From Gracilariopsis chorda (taxonomy: Eukaryota; Rhodophyta; Florideophyceae; Gracilariales; Gracilariaceae): a DNA stretch of 64,000 bases. The notes below the pieces were generated by a model that searched no databases, was not told the origin of the DNA, and saw nothing but the letters and a program-made list of their open reading frames with translations. Of this stretch, positions 46,826 to 58,167 are shown one piece after another (position 1 is the first letter of the stretch; every line of letters starts with the position of its first letter). Made by a program: the position numbers and the translations under genes. The stretch spans positions 186,001-250,000 of the forward strand of contig NBIV01000008.1 in NCBI GenBank assembly GCA_003194525.1, given 5' to 3'.

Positions 46826-48991
46826 CGCCTTCGGCGGTGGGTTGGTTTCCTCGACAACGAGTGCTTCATCCCGTTGACGGGGGTTTCTATCCGCATAAGC
46901 GGGGGTTGCAACGGATGGTTGCGTGATCTCCCGAATCGGGGTGTATGAAGCTTGCCGCGCACGCGGGGTCTGTGGTAGGGCGTGAGAAAAGTCCGTTTTA
47001 GCACGGAGGTAGGAAGCCGTCGGGACGGAACGTTTCTCCTCTGGAGTGAGGGCCTCATAATTTGCCACCACCTTGGCCATATCCTTCAGTGAACAAATAC
47101 ACTGAGGAGAGGTATGGCCATGGGCATAGCACAGGTGGCAAATGAGAGCCAGCACCGCGACACGCGGATTATTATTCCGAGTATCGGAGAAGCGAACCGC
47201 AGGGCGGGTGTCAGTCCATCCAGGCCGTTGATAACGGGATTGACCGTTTGAAAACGGGAGTCGTTGGGGTTGAACCCGACTGTTACCACCGTATAGAACG
47301 GGATCTTCTGTTCCCGTATCATGGGTCATCTCCGTCGTTGACGGCAACTCACTGGTGGGTATCGACACACCATCCCCCTGCGCTAAATGCACGGTATCAA
47401 ATCCCTGTCCAGGGTTCCCATCCGCGGTGAGCGGGAGAGAGGAAGCTTCGCTTTCCAGCAACAACGCCTTGGCGGATTTAGACCGATTGTTCGGAGTTCT
47501 TGCACGAAGTGCATCCCCTTCCGCTCGAGCGTGTTGGACCAGCTCGAGGTAGGTGATCCTTTGCTTGTCCTCCCGATAACGGGTAACTAAACTCCGGATT
47601 GCCGGGTCAAGACCATCAATGAACATGGTACTGCGCTCCCCAGCGGGGTATACGTTACCACATCTGTGGAAAGCCTTGTTAAGGCGCACCGAGTAATCGG
47701 TCTCGGTCTCTCCAGCACGCTGGCGTGTATCTCGCAAAGCGAGGATAGCCTGCTGAATAGCGGTGTTGGTGGCGTAGGAGCGCAGAAGATACTGCACAGC
47801 CTCCGGCCAGCAAGTAACTCCTCCCTCGGAGGCGCGAGAAGATCCTCGGACAGAGGTGTATTGGTCCTCGGCCACTCCCCGTAAGAAATACGGTAAAGCC
47901 AAATAGGCTTGTCCCTCATTCATACCGAGGATATCGGCCTCCGCTACAAAGCGGGATAGGAAATCCAGTACTAGGACTGGGTCCTCTCCAGTAAAATACT
48001 GGTTGCGGAGCGAGAGCTGCATTCGCTTAATGCATTCTCGCACCTTTCCCGTACCACGGGGCGTACGTCCAAGTGACGAATCTTCAAGCCGGTAGTACCG
48101 GTATGATAAAAGCTTCCGATAATCCGGGTTTGTCGGTTTCAATTCCCGGAGACCGGGGTGTCTTCTCCCCTTCTGGCGGGTTCGGACCACACCTTCAGTG
48201 GCCGATGACCGCTTCGAGCGGGAGGAGTAGCCTCGCTTCTCGTCCTCCGAGTCGGAGTCCGAGGAGCTCGAGCTAACCGAATGGTTTCGGGGTGAGTCCG
48301 ACGATGTCGAAGAATCGGAGTCCGAATATTTTCGGTGATGTTTCCGTCGGTGACGGCGTTTCTTCTTCCCAGCAAGCTGGTCGTTGTGCGATGCCTCGTT
48401 TACCGGATCACCCGGGGATGGTTTGTCCATGAGGACGAACTGCTCCAGCGTCTCCAGGCGGGCACCAATCCGATCAAATCGGGCTTCAACTCCTTCGATG
48501 AAGGCGGCGGGTTGTCCCAAACTCTCCAACACGGAGTTGACGTCAGACCGTAAAATACGGAGTTCCTCGGCGACCTCCTTTACGGGGGTTGCCGAGACCA
48601 CCTCTTGGAGGGATTTTAGTTCCCCTACAAGGGTGTCGTGGGCGGTCCACAGAGCGCGGACCTGGGATTCCAGGGAAGTCCCCTAGGGGGTGTTATCGCC
48701 CGTTCCACGGGGGCTTGAAGCCGCGACAGCGGGAGCAGGCCGGGGTGCCTGGGGCACTGCGGCAACAGCTGGAGTCGATGCTGCATTCCCCTGCGGGGGT
48801 GATAACGAGGGCAAAAGGAGGTTCCGGGGTTCCCGGTCGGGGGTATCATTCCGCGATGAAGCGGCGCCAGCACGGCTGGAACTTGTCCGTATAGGGATAC
48901 GGGGTACGAACCGAACTTCGGAAGAGTCCGCGTTGTCGCGGGAGCGACTACGCGTAACCACTGGCTCCGCGTCGGAGGGATTTCTCGACAT
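46817..48991 (-). CDS. Element 2 gag (one in-frame amber codon)
   Basis: Frame from ATG 48991 to TAA 46817-46819, about 725 codons, with a single TAG at 48683-48685 that splits a 102-codon Arg/Ser/Pro-rich N-terminus from the rest. After the TAG: coiled coil (VAEELRILRSDVNSVLESLG, ARLETLEQFV), a Ser/Asp-rich stretch, the Gag core (FTGEDPVLVLDFLSRFVAEA, LLRSYATNTAIQQAILALRD, FIDGLDPAIRSLVTRY) and a zinc knuckle CHLCYAHGHTSPQC (C-x2-C-x4-H-x4-C) that packs RNA. The amber codon may be a recent mutation or be read through. Confidence 0.88.
46820..46826 (-). promoter_or_regulatory. Candidate -1 frameshift site GGAAAAC between gag and pol
   Basis: On the minus strand gag reads GAA AAC TAA; the pol frame is -1 and open across it (GGA AAA CTA). 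AAC to AAA slippage in the A site is classical. Four bases after the stop GGGAGTCTCCC and then CTCCCCTTTGGGAG can fold. Confidence 0.55.
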
Positions 48992-49075
48992 GAGAAAATA
49001 CCGTTACGACGGGAAACGATCACGGAACTTCCGGTGAATGAAAACAAACCTCGTAAGAGGGAAAACAAAAACCGA

Positions 49076-49093
49076 TTCTAGGTCGGGAGACCA
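49076..49093 (-). promoter_or_regulatory. tRNA primer-binding site of element 2
   Basis: Minus strand TGGTCTCCCGACCTAGAA, three bases after the 5' LTR; identical to element 1's. Confidence 0.8.
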
Positions 49094-49096
49094 CTT

Positions 49097-49903
49097 TGTG
49101 GTGCAATGCCCCAAAGGGGAAAAACACCGAAAGACGTCCGGGATCTTCCTCTCACGAGGTGAACCCAGTTGGGTAGAGCCCTCCCAGAGGTGTCACGGCG
49201 AAGCCGGTTTGTAAGACCAGGGACACCTGTCGCGACTCGCGCAGGGAGGTGAAGGCGAAGAATCGGTATCCGCGTGAGCGGGGCGTGATCCTCAGTAGAG
49301 GTATGTTTCCACGTAAGTGGGGGTGTGTGAGCGGATGCGCACACGAGGGCCGCGGATAGCGGGAGGTGCTACCCTGAAAAGGGGAAAGAGGAAGGACGAG
49401 TGGGTCGCGAGAGCGACGAGTAGATACGGCAATGCCGGTGGACAGGACTCCCTATACAGGGCGAAACACCAATATGATTGGAACAATTAGTACTCCCAAT
49501 GATGGGTCTCCTTTAGATGTGCAAGGGGGGTGAACTTCCGTACACTACGGTGCTTCCCTCCAAGGAGGAGTTGAGAACACGCGGAGGCGGTAAAGCTCAG
49601 AGCCAATTCCCCAGGTTGGGGTCCCTTGTTGGGGAAGGTTTACTGGTGCGACGGCAGTGCGCCGTCGCACTAAGTACTAGCTTCCCAGAAATGGGTGTGA
49701 AAATAATAAATAAAATTAACTAAAATACTCCACATTCCGTGGCAACATCCACTACTGTGGCCAACCGCCAATTGACCCAAAACCGTGTCCCACGTGTCCA
49801 TACCCACCGTAGTGGGGCGTAGTTCATATACACACTACACAACCGATAATATCGGGAAAACAATCAAGTACCAAGAATCCCTCCCTGAGGGCGTTGCACT
49901 TCA
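49097..49903 (-). repeat. 5' LTR of element 2
   Basis: 807 bp, near-identical to 38370-39176, followed by the ACATG duplication at 49904-49908. Confidence 0.92.
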
Positions 49904-49908
49904 ACATG

Positions 49909-50677
49909 GCTGGGGTTTGACTTTTTGATGCCCCTCTACATTTCATTACACGAACTGGTGCGCGTAGTTGCGCCGATTCCTGCAAAAATCTGTTGGATGT
50001 ACGATCATTTTGGAAGATGTTCTCTACGGCTGTTATGGCAACAGTTAGGTCTTGCATGTCACGAGGACTCTACGTAGCTCACTACAGATGGCCTTGTCCG
50101 TACAGCGCAATTGATCAAATCGTCTTACCTTCTGACTGCTGTTTTCCGTTGATATACTCTTTCGTTTTAGCCGTCACTGGACCTTGTCTCGCATCTTACC
50201 CAGGAACCCATTACACAATGGCTATAATCTCAGGTCAACAAAACTCTTGTTGACTATCTCTCTGCTAACTGCCCGATAACCAGTCATGGCGAGCTTCATT
50301 TTGAAACTCATGTTCGCGTGCAAGAACTCTCCTGTCAACAAGACGTGGTCACAGATTACTCTGGTTTCCTGTTAGAAGTGTTTGTTGATGTGGGAGTGAC
50401 ATGGCTGGAGGATGTGGAATGTATTCGCTGGTAGTTGGAATTGTGTGTATATTGAACATCATGCATTCTTCCCATTCAATTCCGTTCCATAAACTGTGAA
50501 AATCTAGAAAAACAAGAACAGAATTTGAATCCGGAGCAAATTGGTGTACAAAACGCCACAAATTATTTTACCAAATGTTTCATTGTCTTAGCATCCATTG
50601 AAAGTTTTGGTGTTAACCTTACCGTTTTTGTTTTCGGAGCATTATTGTAATCAAGCTACTCATATTTAGCCGGAAGC
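49909..50677. other. Non-coding flank
   Basis: Short frames only; nothing recognised. Confidence 0.4.
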
Positions 50678-50682
50678 GTTTG

Positions 50683-51507
50683 TGAAGTGCAACGCCCTCA
50701 CGGAGGGATTCTAGGTACTTGATCGTTTTCCCGATATTATCGGTTGTGTAGTGCGTGTATGAACTACGCCCCACAATGGTGGGTATGGACACGTGGGACA
50801 CGGTTTTGGGTCAATTGGCGGTTGGCCACAGTAGTGGATGTTGCCACGAAATGTGGAGTATTTTAGTTAATATAATTTATTATTTTCACACCCATTTCTG
50901 GGAAGCTAGTACTTAGTGCGACGGTGCACTGCTTTCGCACCAGTAAACCTTCCCCAACAAGGGACCCCAACCTGGGGAATTGGCTCTAGTTGTTACCGCT
51001 TGCGCGCGTGCTCTACTCCTCCTTGGAGGGAAACGCCGTCAACCACGGGACATCTAACCCCCTTGCAAATCTAAAGAGGCCCATCCTGGGGAGTATAATT
51101 GTTGCAATCACATTGGTGTTTCGCCCTGTATAGGGATATTGTTACCGGCATCGCCGTTCGTCCCCGTCGCTCTCGCGACTCACTTCGCCCTCTCTTTCTC
51201 CACTTCGCCCTTCCTTCTTCCCCTTTTTAGGGTAGCACCTCCCGCTATCCGCGGCCCTCGTGTGTGCATCCGCTCACACACCCCCACTTACGTGGAAACA
51301 TACCTCTACTGAGGATCACACCCCGCTCACGCGGATACCGATTCTTCGCCTTCACCTCCCTGCGCAAGTCGCGACAGTTGCCCCTGGTCTTACAAACCGG
51401 CTTCGCCGTGACACCTCTGGGAGGGCTCTACCCAACTGGGTTCACCTCGTGAGAGGAAGCTCCCGAACGCCTTTCGGTGTTTTTCCCCTTTGGGGCATTG
51501 CACCACA
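50683..51507 (+). repeat. Solo LTR of the element 2 family, opposite orientation
   Basis: 825 bp, starts TGAAGTGCAACGCCC and ends GGGGCATTGCACCACA, the reverse complement of the element 2 LTR with many substitutions. Flanks GTTTG (50678-50682) and GATTG (51508-51512) are a 4-of-5 duplication. It formed by recombination between two LTRs, deleting the interior. Confidence 0.85.
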
Positions 51508-51512
51508 GATTG

Positions 51513-52647
51513 CAGCACTTTTTTTGCACAGCATTCATCCAATTTGGCATAACCTTTTCTCTAGCGACTATGCAGAGTGGAAGTGCTATTTTTCCGGAAA
51601 TCGAAGAAATTATAACTACAGTAAGTTGTTTCCAATTGTCTTTCAGATCGTGTTGGCGTCCGGAGTGGTGCGGTTTTGAGGATGAGAATACGTTAACTAT
51701 TTAAGCATGCTGCGCACTAGCTGCCGTCTCTTATAGATTCAATATTATTTCTGGGGATCCTCACGTAGGTTTGGTTCTTCTTTTGCATCTAAGAAAGCGC
51801 TAAACTCAGAGCATTGACATGCTCCACTCTCTCTTTCAAATTTTTAGTAACACATGTCCTCAACTGAACAATCAGCTCTCGATTTATTGCTTGTAAGTAC
51901 CTCCATGCATCTTCGAATGAAACAACACATTTATATCTTATGCATCTATGAGAAAAAAACTGCTCCCATCAGTTTTTTCATATTTTTGATATCCAAGGCA
52001 AATATACGGCTCGCCGTAAACAAATCCTGTTCCAAAACTGCGTTTTCTTCGGGTTTTGTGATTATAGTTGGTCATCCTGGGAATTATATTACTGGATTGA
52101 TAATTCTGTTGCATTTTGCGATGTCGCGGTTTTTCAAGGATGTATAAAAGCGGTATGAAGTGTAACAGGAATTACTACATTCTGATATTACTGCACGCCC
52201 TTTTTTGCCTTGCTTGAGAAGCTTTTTTGCCTGTATACGGTTTCTTTTTTCTGTCACTCTACGTTTTGTCTGGTTTTCGAGTCGGGCTGTTTAGCGTGTC
52301 ATGGACAGAAGCATGGTGGTTGTCGAACTTGGAATGTGTGAGGACCAGGAGGGTGGTCAGGCTCTGGAAAAGGCTTGCTGAGGTTGGAAGAGAGGCGAAT
52401 GGAATTTGCGAGATTCGAGATTCAATGTTTCAGAGCCATGCCGTCTTAAATAAAACCATTTCCCAAATTAAGCCGGTGTGAACACTACCCATAATGAACG
52501 TGCATTATACCGGTGGCTACAGCCGCTGTACGTTATGGTGAAAACTTACTTTTGTATTTGATTTTGTACTAGAATTTCTAGGTACGCAGAACAGTGTATA
52601 TTTGGCAGCGGAATGGGCAGGAAGCGCTGGTCACAGAAACGGCCGAT
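51513..52647. other. Non-coding stretch
   Basis: Several short plus-strand frames (51854-52147, 52227-52481) are T-rich and hydrophobic with no family sign. Confidence 0.4.
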
Positions 52648-52652
52648 GAGCC

Positions 52653-52928
52653 TGGTCTAGCGTGTAGTAAAAGACGCGTAAAAAACGTGTGCAGTAGAGC
52701 CTTGTCGTCTCCAAGCGCCAGAAAACGTAATCAGGAGTAATCGTCCTCTCGCCTGCACCTTCGCTTCCCGGCTCCTTCCCGGAGTGAGGCAGGCTTGACT
52801 TTTATTGTCTTGCAGAGGCCCAGCGAGCTGCTCGCGAGCAGCAAGAGCTCAAAAAGCCTCGCGTAGGGTTCGTAATCGTCTTAGAGTAGCTTGCCGCAGA
52901 CATGAGCTAAATATCCGTCTATTTCACA
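52653..52928 (-). repeat. 3' LTR of the copia element
   Basis: 276 bp; plus strand starts TGGTCTAGCGTGTAG and ends CGTCTATTTCACA. Confidence 0.85.
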
Positions 52929-53685
52929 GAGCCCTGGATGGCGGAAGACAAAGACAGAAAAGTGTGCGACGTCGTAGGCAAGAAAAACCAAAGCACGGGA
53001 AATTGAGGAAACATTATCTACCCACGTTCGTACATCAACACAGAAGAAGATAATAGGAACAGTTACGAGGATCGGTAGGCAAACACGGCAATACCCTGAC
53101 TATACACTTCAAACCCAAACAATGATATAAACGTAATGTAGCAATCATGTCGAACATTTGCGTAGAGGATACCAGGTTAGCGACGACTGCGTTGTCCAAA
53201 TGAAATAGACTATTGCAGAACAAACGATCAGATGCCATTCATGCTGCGCGTAGCGGCGCTGTTTGCACGAACATGGGCCAAACCACCATCTAATAGTTCC
53301 AGAGAACAGAAGAAACATCAGGAGAATTTCCTAGCGGTCCGAGATCTCTGCAACCTCTGAGAGTAGGACTAAGCACTATTAAACCAAACACAAATTGTTT
53401 ACCAAATGGTACACTTGAAATAAAAGCCACAGAGCATCGTGCACGCCGGCGACCAGGTGGCAATTCAAAGCGTTGGTAGCCGTTCAAATACGGCCAGCGA
53501 GTAGACCACGTTATTCGTTCTCGTGCACGCAGTCTACTTTTTGCTCGATCTTTTCTTCTTGTCTTGCTGTTATTTGACGTCGTTACACACCAAATCAGTA
53601 GTGACCCGGCCGGCAGTAGTCCAGCTACTTTCCCGTCGGGTTCATGTCCATTCAAAAGGGACATCTGAGATCGACTTAAGGTGCC
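52929..53685. other. Copia interior next to the 3' LTR, no clear gene
   Basis: Short frames on both strands (53290-53664 minus is basic). It may hold the leader or 5' part of the antisense gene. Confidence 0.35.
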
Positions 53686-55249
53686 GTGATGTACGAAGGG
53701 TCCGCATTCCTAGGGGATGGAGACACAACACAGCGAGAGGTGGTGCTTAGCGCGGTACGACCGACAAAGCAGTGCTGTATTGTACCCCATATTGACGGAA
53801 TATTCTGGCACGGTAACCGAAAAGTGGTGGGTGCGGATGGTCAGCGGCGACTTTTTCGAGCGTACATCAAGAAGGCAATAGGTATATGCATCCAAAAGCG
53901 AAGAAAACGATTAGCGCAACGAATATCGAAACTGGCCAGGGCAGGTGATGTTCTCCATGAGAGTGAACTGCACCAAATTCCACCGTCTGGAAGCGAGCCA
54001 ATGGAACAGTCGTTGCCACACATTTCAATATCAAGCAGTGCAATCACAGCGATTAACATCCCAAGTAGGCTTGACTTACCACAATCAACGCCTCAGAGTA
54101 GGTATCTTCGTCGGAAGAGGCGTTCCCGGTTTTATATCGTGTGGGACCTGGATGAAAGGACGCAGGAAAGCAACCGTTCTACAATGCAAACCCCAAGCTG
54201 AGAATTTCAGAGTATTGACTCAATCGTTCGATGTCGCTGCAGTGGTCCAGAACGTTACAAGGTGGCACACATCTCTGGACAGGTTAACCAATTTTCGGCG
54301 GCCGAAACCATCACGCTCATCGGTCCTGAGTTATATCAGTGGTGCAACAGACGCCCTGGGGCGGAGCTGAATCACGAAATAGCCACAAGATATGGGCTAT
54401 AAGATGACGACGGCGGCGAAATATGGTCTATTGATGGAATTATGTACATCAACCAAATTACAGTCGTTCGTGGCTGTAAGGGGGTACGCATCCTCTCCGG
54501 ACCGGCGTATTACGCTCGTAACCGGGACGAAGCAGAGTGGGGCTGGGCCGGGAATTGCCGCGGCGCTCAAAGCACAGGGTATTTAGGATAGTCTCCTCTT
54601 ATGCCGTCTCCAGCACTCCGAAAATGAGATCGCCTTCGTGCCAGAGCATGATACCAGTGCCATCGACGCTTTGGATAAGCATTGTGTGGAACACTCCAAA
54701 GTTCCAGTTCGGGTGTCCAATACCGGGCATCGGCCATATTTTGAAGTCACGGCTCTGCACAGATTGAACAATACACGTATGCTAATTCATAATACTGCAC
54801 ACTTCTGTCTTCAAGCGTCTTTACTAAACGGAGTGGAGAGAGCTGCTAGTGAACGGTATGTCAAGACGGGCATGTTGGCGACAGAGCTTCCTGCCTTATT
54901 GAATTTTGCAGAAGCATCACAGTGGCTCCGTCAGAACGCTGGAGCAGTCAGCCTTTCGCGTATGAACTGGAGAAAGCTTGGCACAGATGAAATCACGTGG
55001 GTGACAAGTCAAACGACCGGTGTTTATCTTATGCGACTTCGTGCAAGGAACGTGGACCATGTTATTTGCATCGATGCTCAAGAGCAACAAATACTTGACG
55101 CAATGGAACCATGTCCACTGAAGCTTTCTGACGAGGCAATTAGGAGCTGCACAGGCGATGCCACCAACGACCTTCGAGTAATGGAACTGCGAAGGGTGCT
55201 ATTTCTTGGTCTCTCCGTTGCTCGCAATAAGAGGAAGACCAACAGTTGA
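53686..55249 (+). pseudogene. Antisense gene of the copia element, possible papain-fold protease
   Basis: One plus-strand reading of about 520 codons: frame 53686-54201 shifts at about 54150-54190 into a second frame that runs to 55249 with stops only at 54368, 54380 and 54584. The N-terminal part is basic (YIKKAIGICIQKRRKRLAQR). In the last 204 codons (from 54638; its GTG is internal) a Cys begins a helix (HFCLQASLLNG, Cys at residue 57), followed by YLMRLRARNVDHVICIDA (His 141, Asp 146) and ILDAMEPCPLKLS. A Cys-helix then Asp-His strand layout resembles C39, OTU and Josephin proteases; this is inference. It ends tail-to-tail with the RNase H end (about 55330). Confidence 0.45.
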
Positions 55250-55329
55250 AGTCACTTAGGCAAGTAGTAGAAGAAACAACTAAGTTTAGCCAAATCCTTA
55301 AACACAATCGATGGATGAATTAAGTTCTA

Positions 55330-55780
55330 TTCGTGACGCGCTTTGCCAAGACCAATAAGTCATGCCGAAGCAGGCCACTTCGCATGATGTCGTTCAACTC
55401 GCCAAACATCACAACGTTTCTCTTCGTGAGAGCGTCCGCCACGTTACGTGATCCTTGAACCATTGCAGGACTGAGATCTCACCGGTCTCATATGAATCAC
55501 GAAGTCTTGCGACGGTGGGCCTGAGTCGATAATCCCGTCTCTCATGGAGAGTTGTGATTGTCGAATGGAGACCATCAGAGTCCACTGTCAAAACGAATGG
55601 TAACTTCACTTTTGTGCCATATGCATCTACGATGCACGAGGCCATCAAGTATCCTCGATCCGCAGAAAGAGCTGCAGCCAGGATTTCAGCTCCTATTGAG
55701 CTGAAAGAAACTCTGGCTTGTTTGGCACTTGTCCAATCCAGAACATGGTATATGCTTCTTCCACCCCCGGCTGGCACCAA
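55330..55780 (-). pseudogene. Copia RNase H
   Basis: Minus strand: FVLTVDSDGLHSTITTLHER, RLRDSYETGEISVLQW, then after a frameshift GSRNVADALTKRN. This is the copia RNase H ending (DSKSL..., LRE..E.GEI..I.W, N.ADALTK). It degrades the RNA strand during reverse transcription. Confidence 0.8.
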
Positions 55781-55792
55781 AAGGCCAGAAAA

Positions 55793-57429
55793 CTACCCAG
55801 TTTGCCCATAAGACGTCTTGACTTGACTCGCATCCGAGAACGCTAAATAATGTGGAAGGAGATCAGGAGATGGAAGGCTAGCGTAATGGATTTGTGGTGT
55901 GAGTGATCGTACTTCGCAAAGGACATGATTCGCGAGAAGTAGGTCTGACACTTGAAGCCTTGAAATGCGTTGCTGGAGGTAGCTCGCGGCAAAGGAAGCA
56001 TGCGGAAGGACACCGTGCCCTAGAAAGTTGAGGGATCCCGTTTCCGATAGAAATTCTTTACGTTCGACAGCAGTACATGATGCGTCGAATTCTTTCCGAT
56101 GGATCCGCGTCACCTCTATCTGGTTTATCGTATCCATGTACTCTTGCATATTCAGCATGATCGTCCGTCTTCATGGCGGAGTATTCAAAGACGATTGAAG
56201 ATAAGTTGTGAGGAGCAGTCGAATTTTCCCACCGTGAACCAGCTTCTAATCGTCTTATGGAACAAAGAGAGTTCGTGTGGTGGACGAGCCATAAGGCGGT
56301 CATCGACAACTTTGGCCAACGCAATACGAATAGAGCGATTATCATGTCGCAATATGAAAAACTTTGGGAGACCGGGAACGACTTCAATATTGTTCTCGGA
56401 CATCCAGCGCTATATCGTCAGCTGCCAGAGTTTTCCTGACTCGAAAAGGCCATACGTGGGGGCGAGGAGTTTCCAGACGATGCCAGGCTGTACCCAGCCT
56501 CTCGACGGGACCATGAAGATATCCCTTTCAAGTTTGCCCCATTGAAGGTAAGCTCCTTTGATATCTAATGTGGCCAAAGGAAAGTTCAAGGAAGCAGCGT
56601 TTGAGAGAACAATTCTGATCACCGGGAACTGTGCCGAAGACGAATCCTTCCGGATGCCTTCCTTCTCACGGTCACGGTTACCATGTGGGACTAAACGACA
56701 CTTGAGACGTAGGGCACCCTTTTCTCCATCATCTTTGATGTGAAAGAAATGATGAGAGGAGACGATGTTCGCGTTTCTCGGCAGTGAAAAGCGTGGCACC
56801 TCTGCATAACAACCGTCGTAAACCGTTTTCTCTTTCGAGATGGCCTTGTCGATTATCCATCGTGGGAGGAATTCTATTCGGGATTCCGAGACATGGTCTT
56901 TTCTAAGCACCTGCTTTGCTTGTCTCAGCAACTCTTGTTCCGATGACCGCAGATTACATGGTGGAGTGGCAGCTTTTAGGATCGTAGAACCTATGTCCTT
57001 CTCAGGACGAGGACGGTTATGAGGTTTCCCAATGTCCAAGGCTGGGAGCTCAATTACCATAGGTTCTTCCCCTATAAGCATAGACCGAACATTCGGATGG
57101 TAGGACCACAGGGAGTTCTCGGATGAGTTCATTAGAAAGTCGATGCTACCCTTGTTCATCGCCACATGATTTGGATCAGCGGGAGCTGGGTTCTCATCTA
57201 CTTCTGGTACGGTTTCCTCATTTTCATGAGGCTCATCCACAACAGAATACGACATCGGAGATTCGCTGCTGCGTATGGATTTAAAACCCATCTGGTCAAG
57301 CTCCATCAATAGCGCCAAATTTGGCACAAGTTTCACATCTTCATAGGCAGCACGAATGCTCGGTCCCTGCTGCTCCTGGTTGGAGGAGAGTAGGAGGGAA
57401 TGTTCCTGGGCTTCACGAACGTATGCCAC
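55793..57429 (-). pseudogene. Copia reverse transcriptase (RVT_2)
   Basis: 56410-57429 contains a long acidic linker, then SSAQFPVIRIVLSNAASLNF, PLATLDIKGAYLQ and ERDIFMVPS, the RVT_2 start. After frame changes, 56185-56403 has FFILRHDNRSI and KVVDDRLMA, the VVDD catalytic pair of copia RT, then WFTVGKFDCSSQLIFN. 55793-56158 has the LGHGVLPHASFAASYLQQR and DLLLANHVL connection to RNase H. Confidence 0.85.
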
Positions 57430-57495
57430 TTTCCATACTCCAAACTTCGGACCCCGTTTGAAGTAGTATACTAGAGTGTGTTTTGGGAAATGAGT

Positions 57496-58160
57496 TTAAG
57501 ACAAAAATTTTGGGGACCGGGTTTTGTGTAGGATCTGGATGGCCCGTCGGGCACACTGGACATGATAAGCGTCCAATAGTTTTTCCATAGTCGGAGTTTG
57601 TGGTAGGCCCATCAAGCTGGGCGTATAGCCACGCACAAGTTCGCAGCTGCTCATCTTTCTGTCACCGAACATGACGTTGCTCAGAAAAGCAGCTCTAGAG
57701 AGTATCTCCGCATAAGTGAACTGGGAGCTATGAGTGGCTGCGAAGTAGTGCGCATCTTGAAGAAGTCTCGTTGCGATGAGCCTGACAATAGCATTCTTCG
57801 ACTCGACCACAACCATGTTATTGTGTCTTCGAGCTGGTCGTGGTTCGAAAGTGATGGAGTGTACGGCCAGGAAGTCCTTGAAGACCCCTTTGTCGAATTC
57901 CGGGTCCCCGGACAACGAGTGCGGAGGGCCATGTACATTGACCTATTGATGCTCGAAAGCAATCTTCACTTCCCTCAGCTCACGAGTCTCCAGCATAACT
58001 GCCGCAGAGTACGCTGATGAGAGGTCTACCATGTGTAGAATGGATAGGTTCCCCATTTCCGAAATGAAGAAGAAATCAATCTGCACATGATCATTGAATG
58101 GAACGAGTAACCGACGGAACGAGACTTTCCGTGAAGATAACGGACGTCCAGTACGCTTGC
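57496..58160 (-). pseudogene. Copia integrase core
   Basis: Upstream of 57915, broken frames read NDHVQIDFFFISEMG (first catalytic Asp) and MVDLSSAYSAA. 57496-57915 has SGDPEFDKGVFKDFLAV (second Asp region) and NNMVVVESKNAIVRLIATRL (Glu), ending with GYTPSLMGLP. D,D-E integrase that inserts the cDNA. Confidence 0.8.
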
Positions 58161-58167
58161 ATGTGGT

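Larger units (their letters stand above)
38370..49903 (-). mobile_element. Ty3/gypsy chromovirus, element 2 (young, nearly intact)
   Basis: Two 807-bp LTRs (38370-39176, 49097-49903) with TG...CA ends; I could see only one base difference (CCCTAAAAAGG against CCCTGAAAAGG), so insertion is very recent. Minus strand: gag, protease, RT, RNase H, integrase, chromodomain. Plus strand: a 595-codon antisense ORF beside the 3' LTR. Faults in the sense genes: one amber codon in gag, one base missing in RT thumb, one frame change before the chromodomain. GC-rich and packed with micro-hairpins. Confidence 0.93.

Noticed and set aside
53290..53664. 124-codon basic minus-strand ORF in the copia 3' region
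   Set aside because: No homology to copia proteins and no start context; may be the reverse of the antisense gene's leader.
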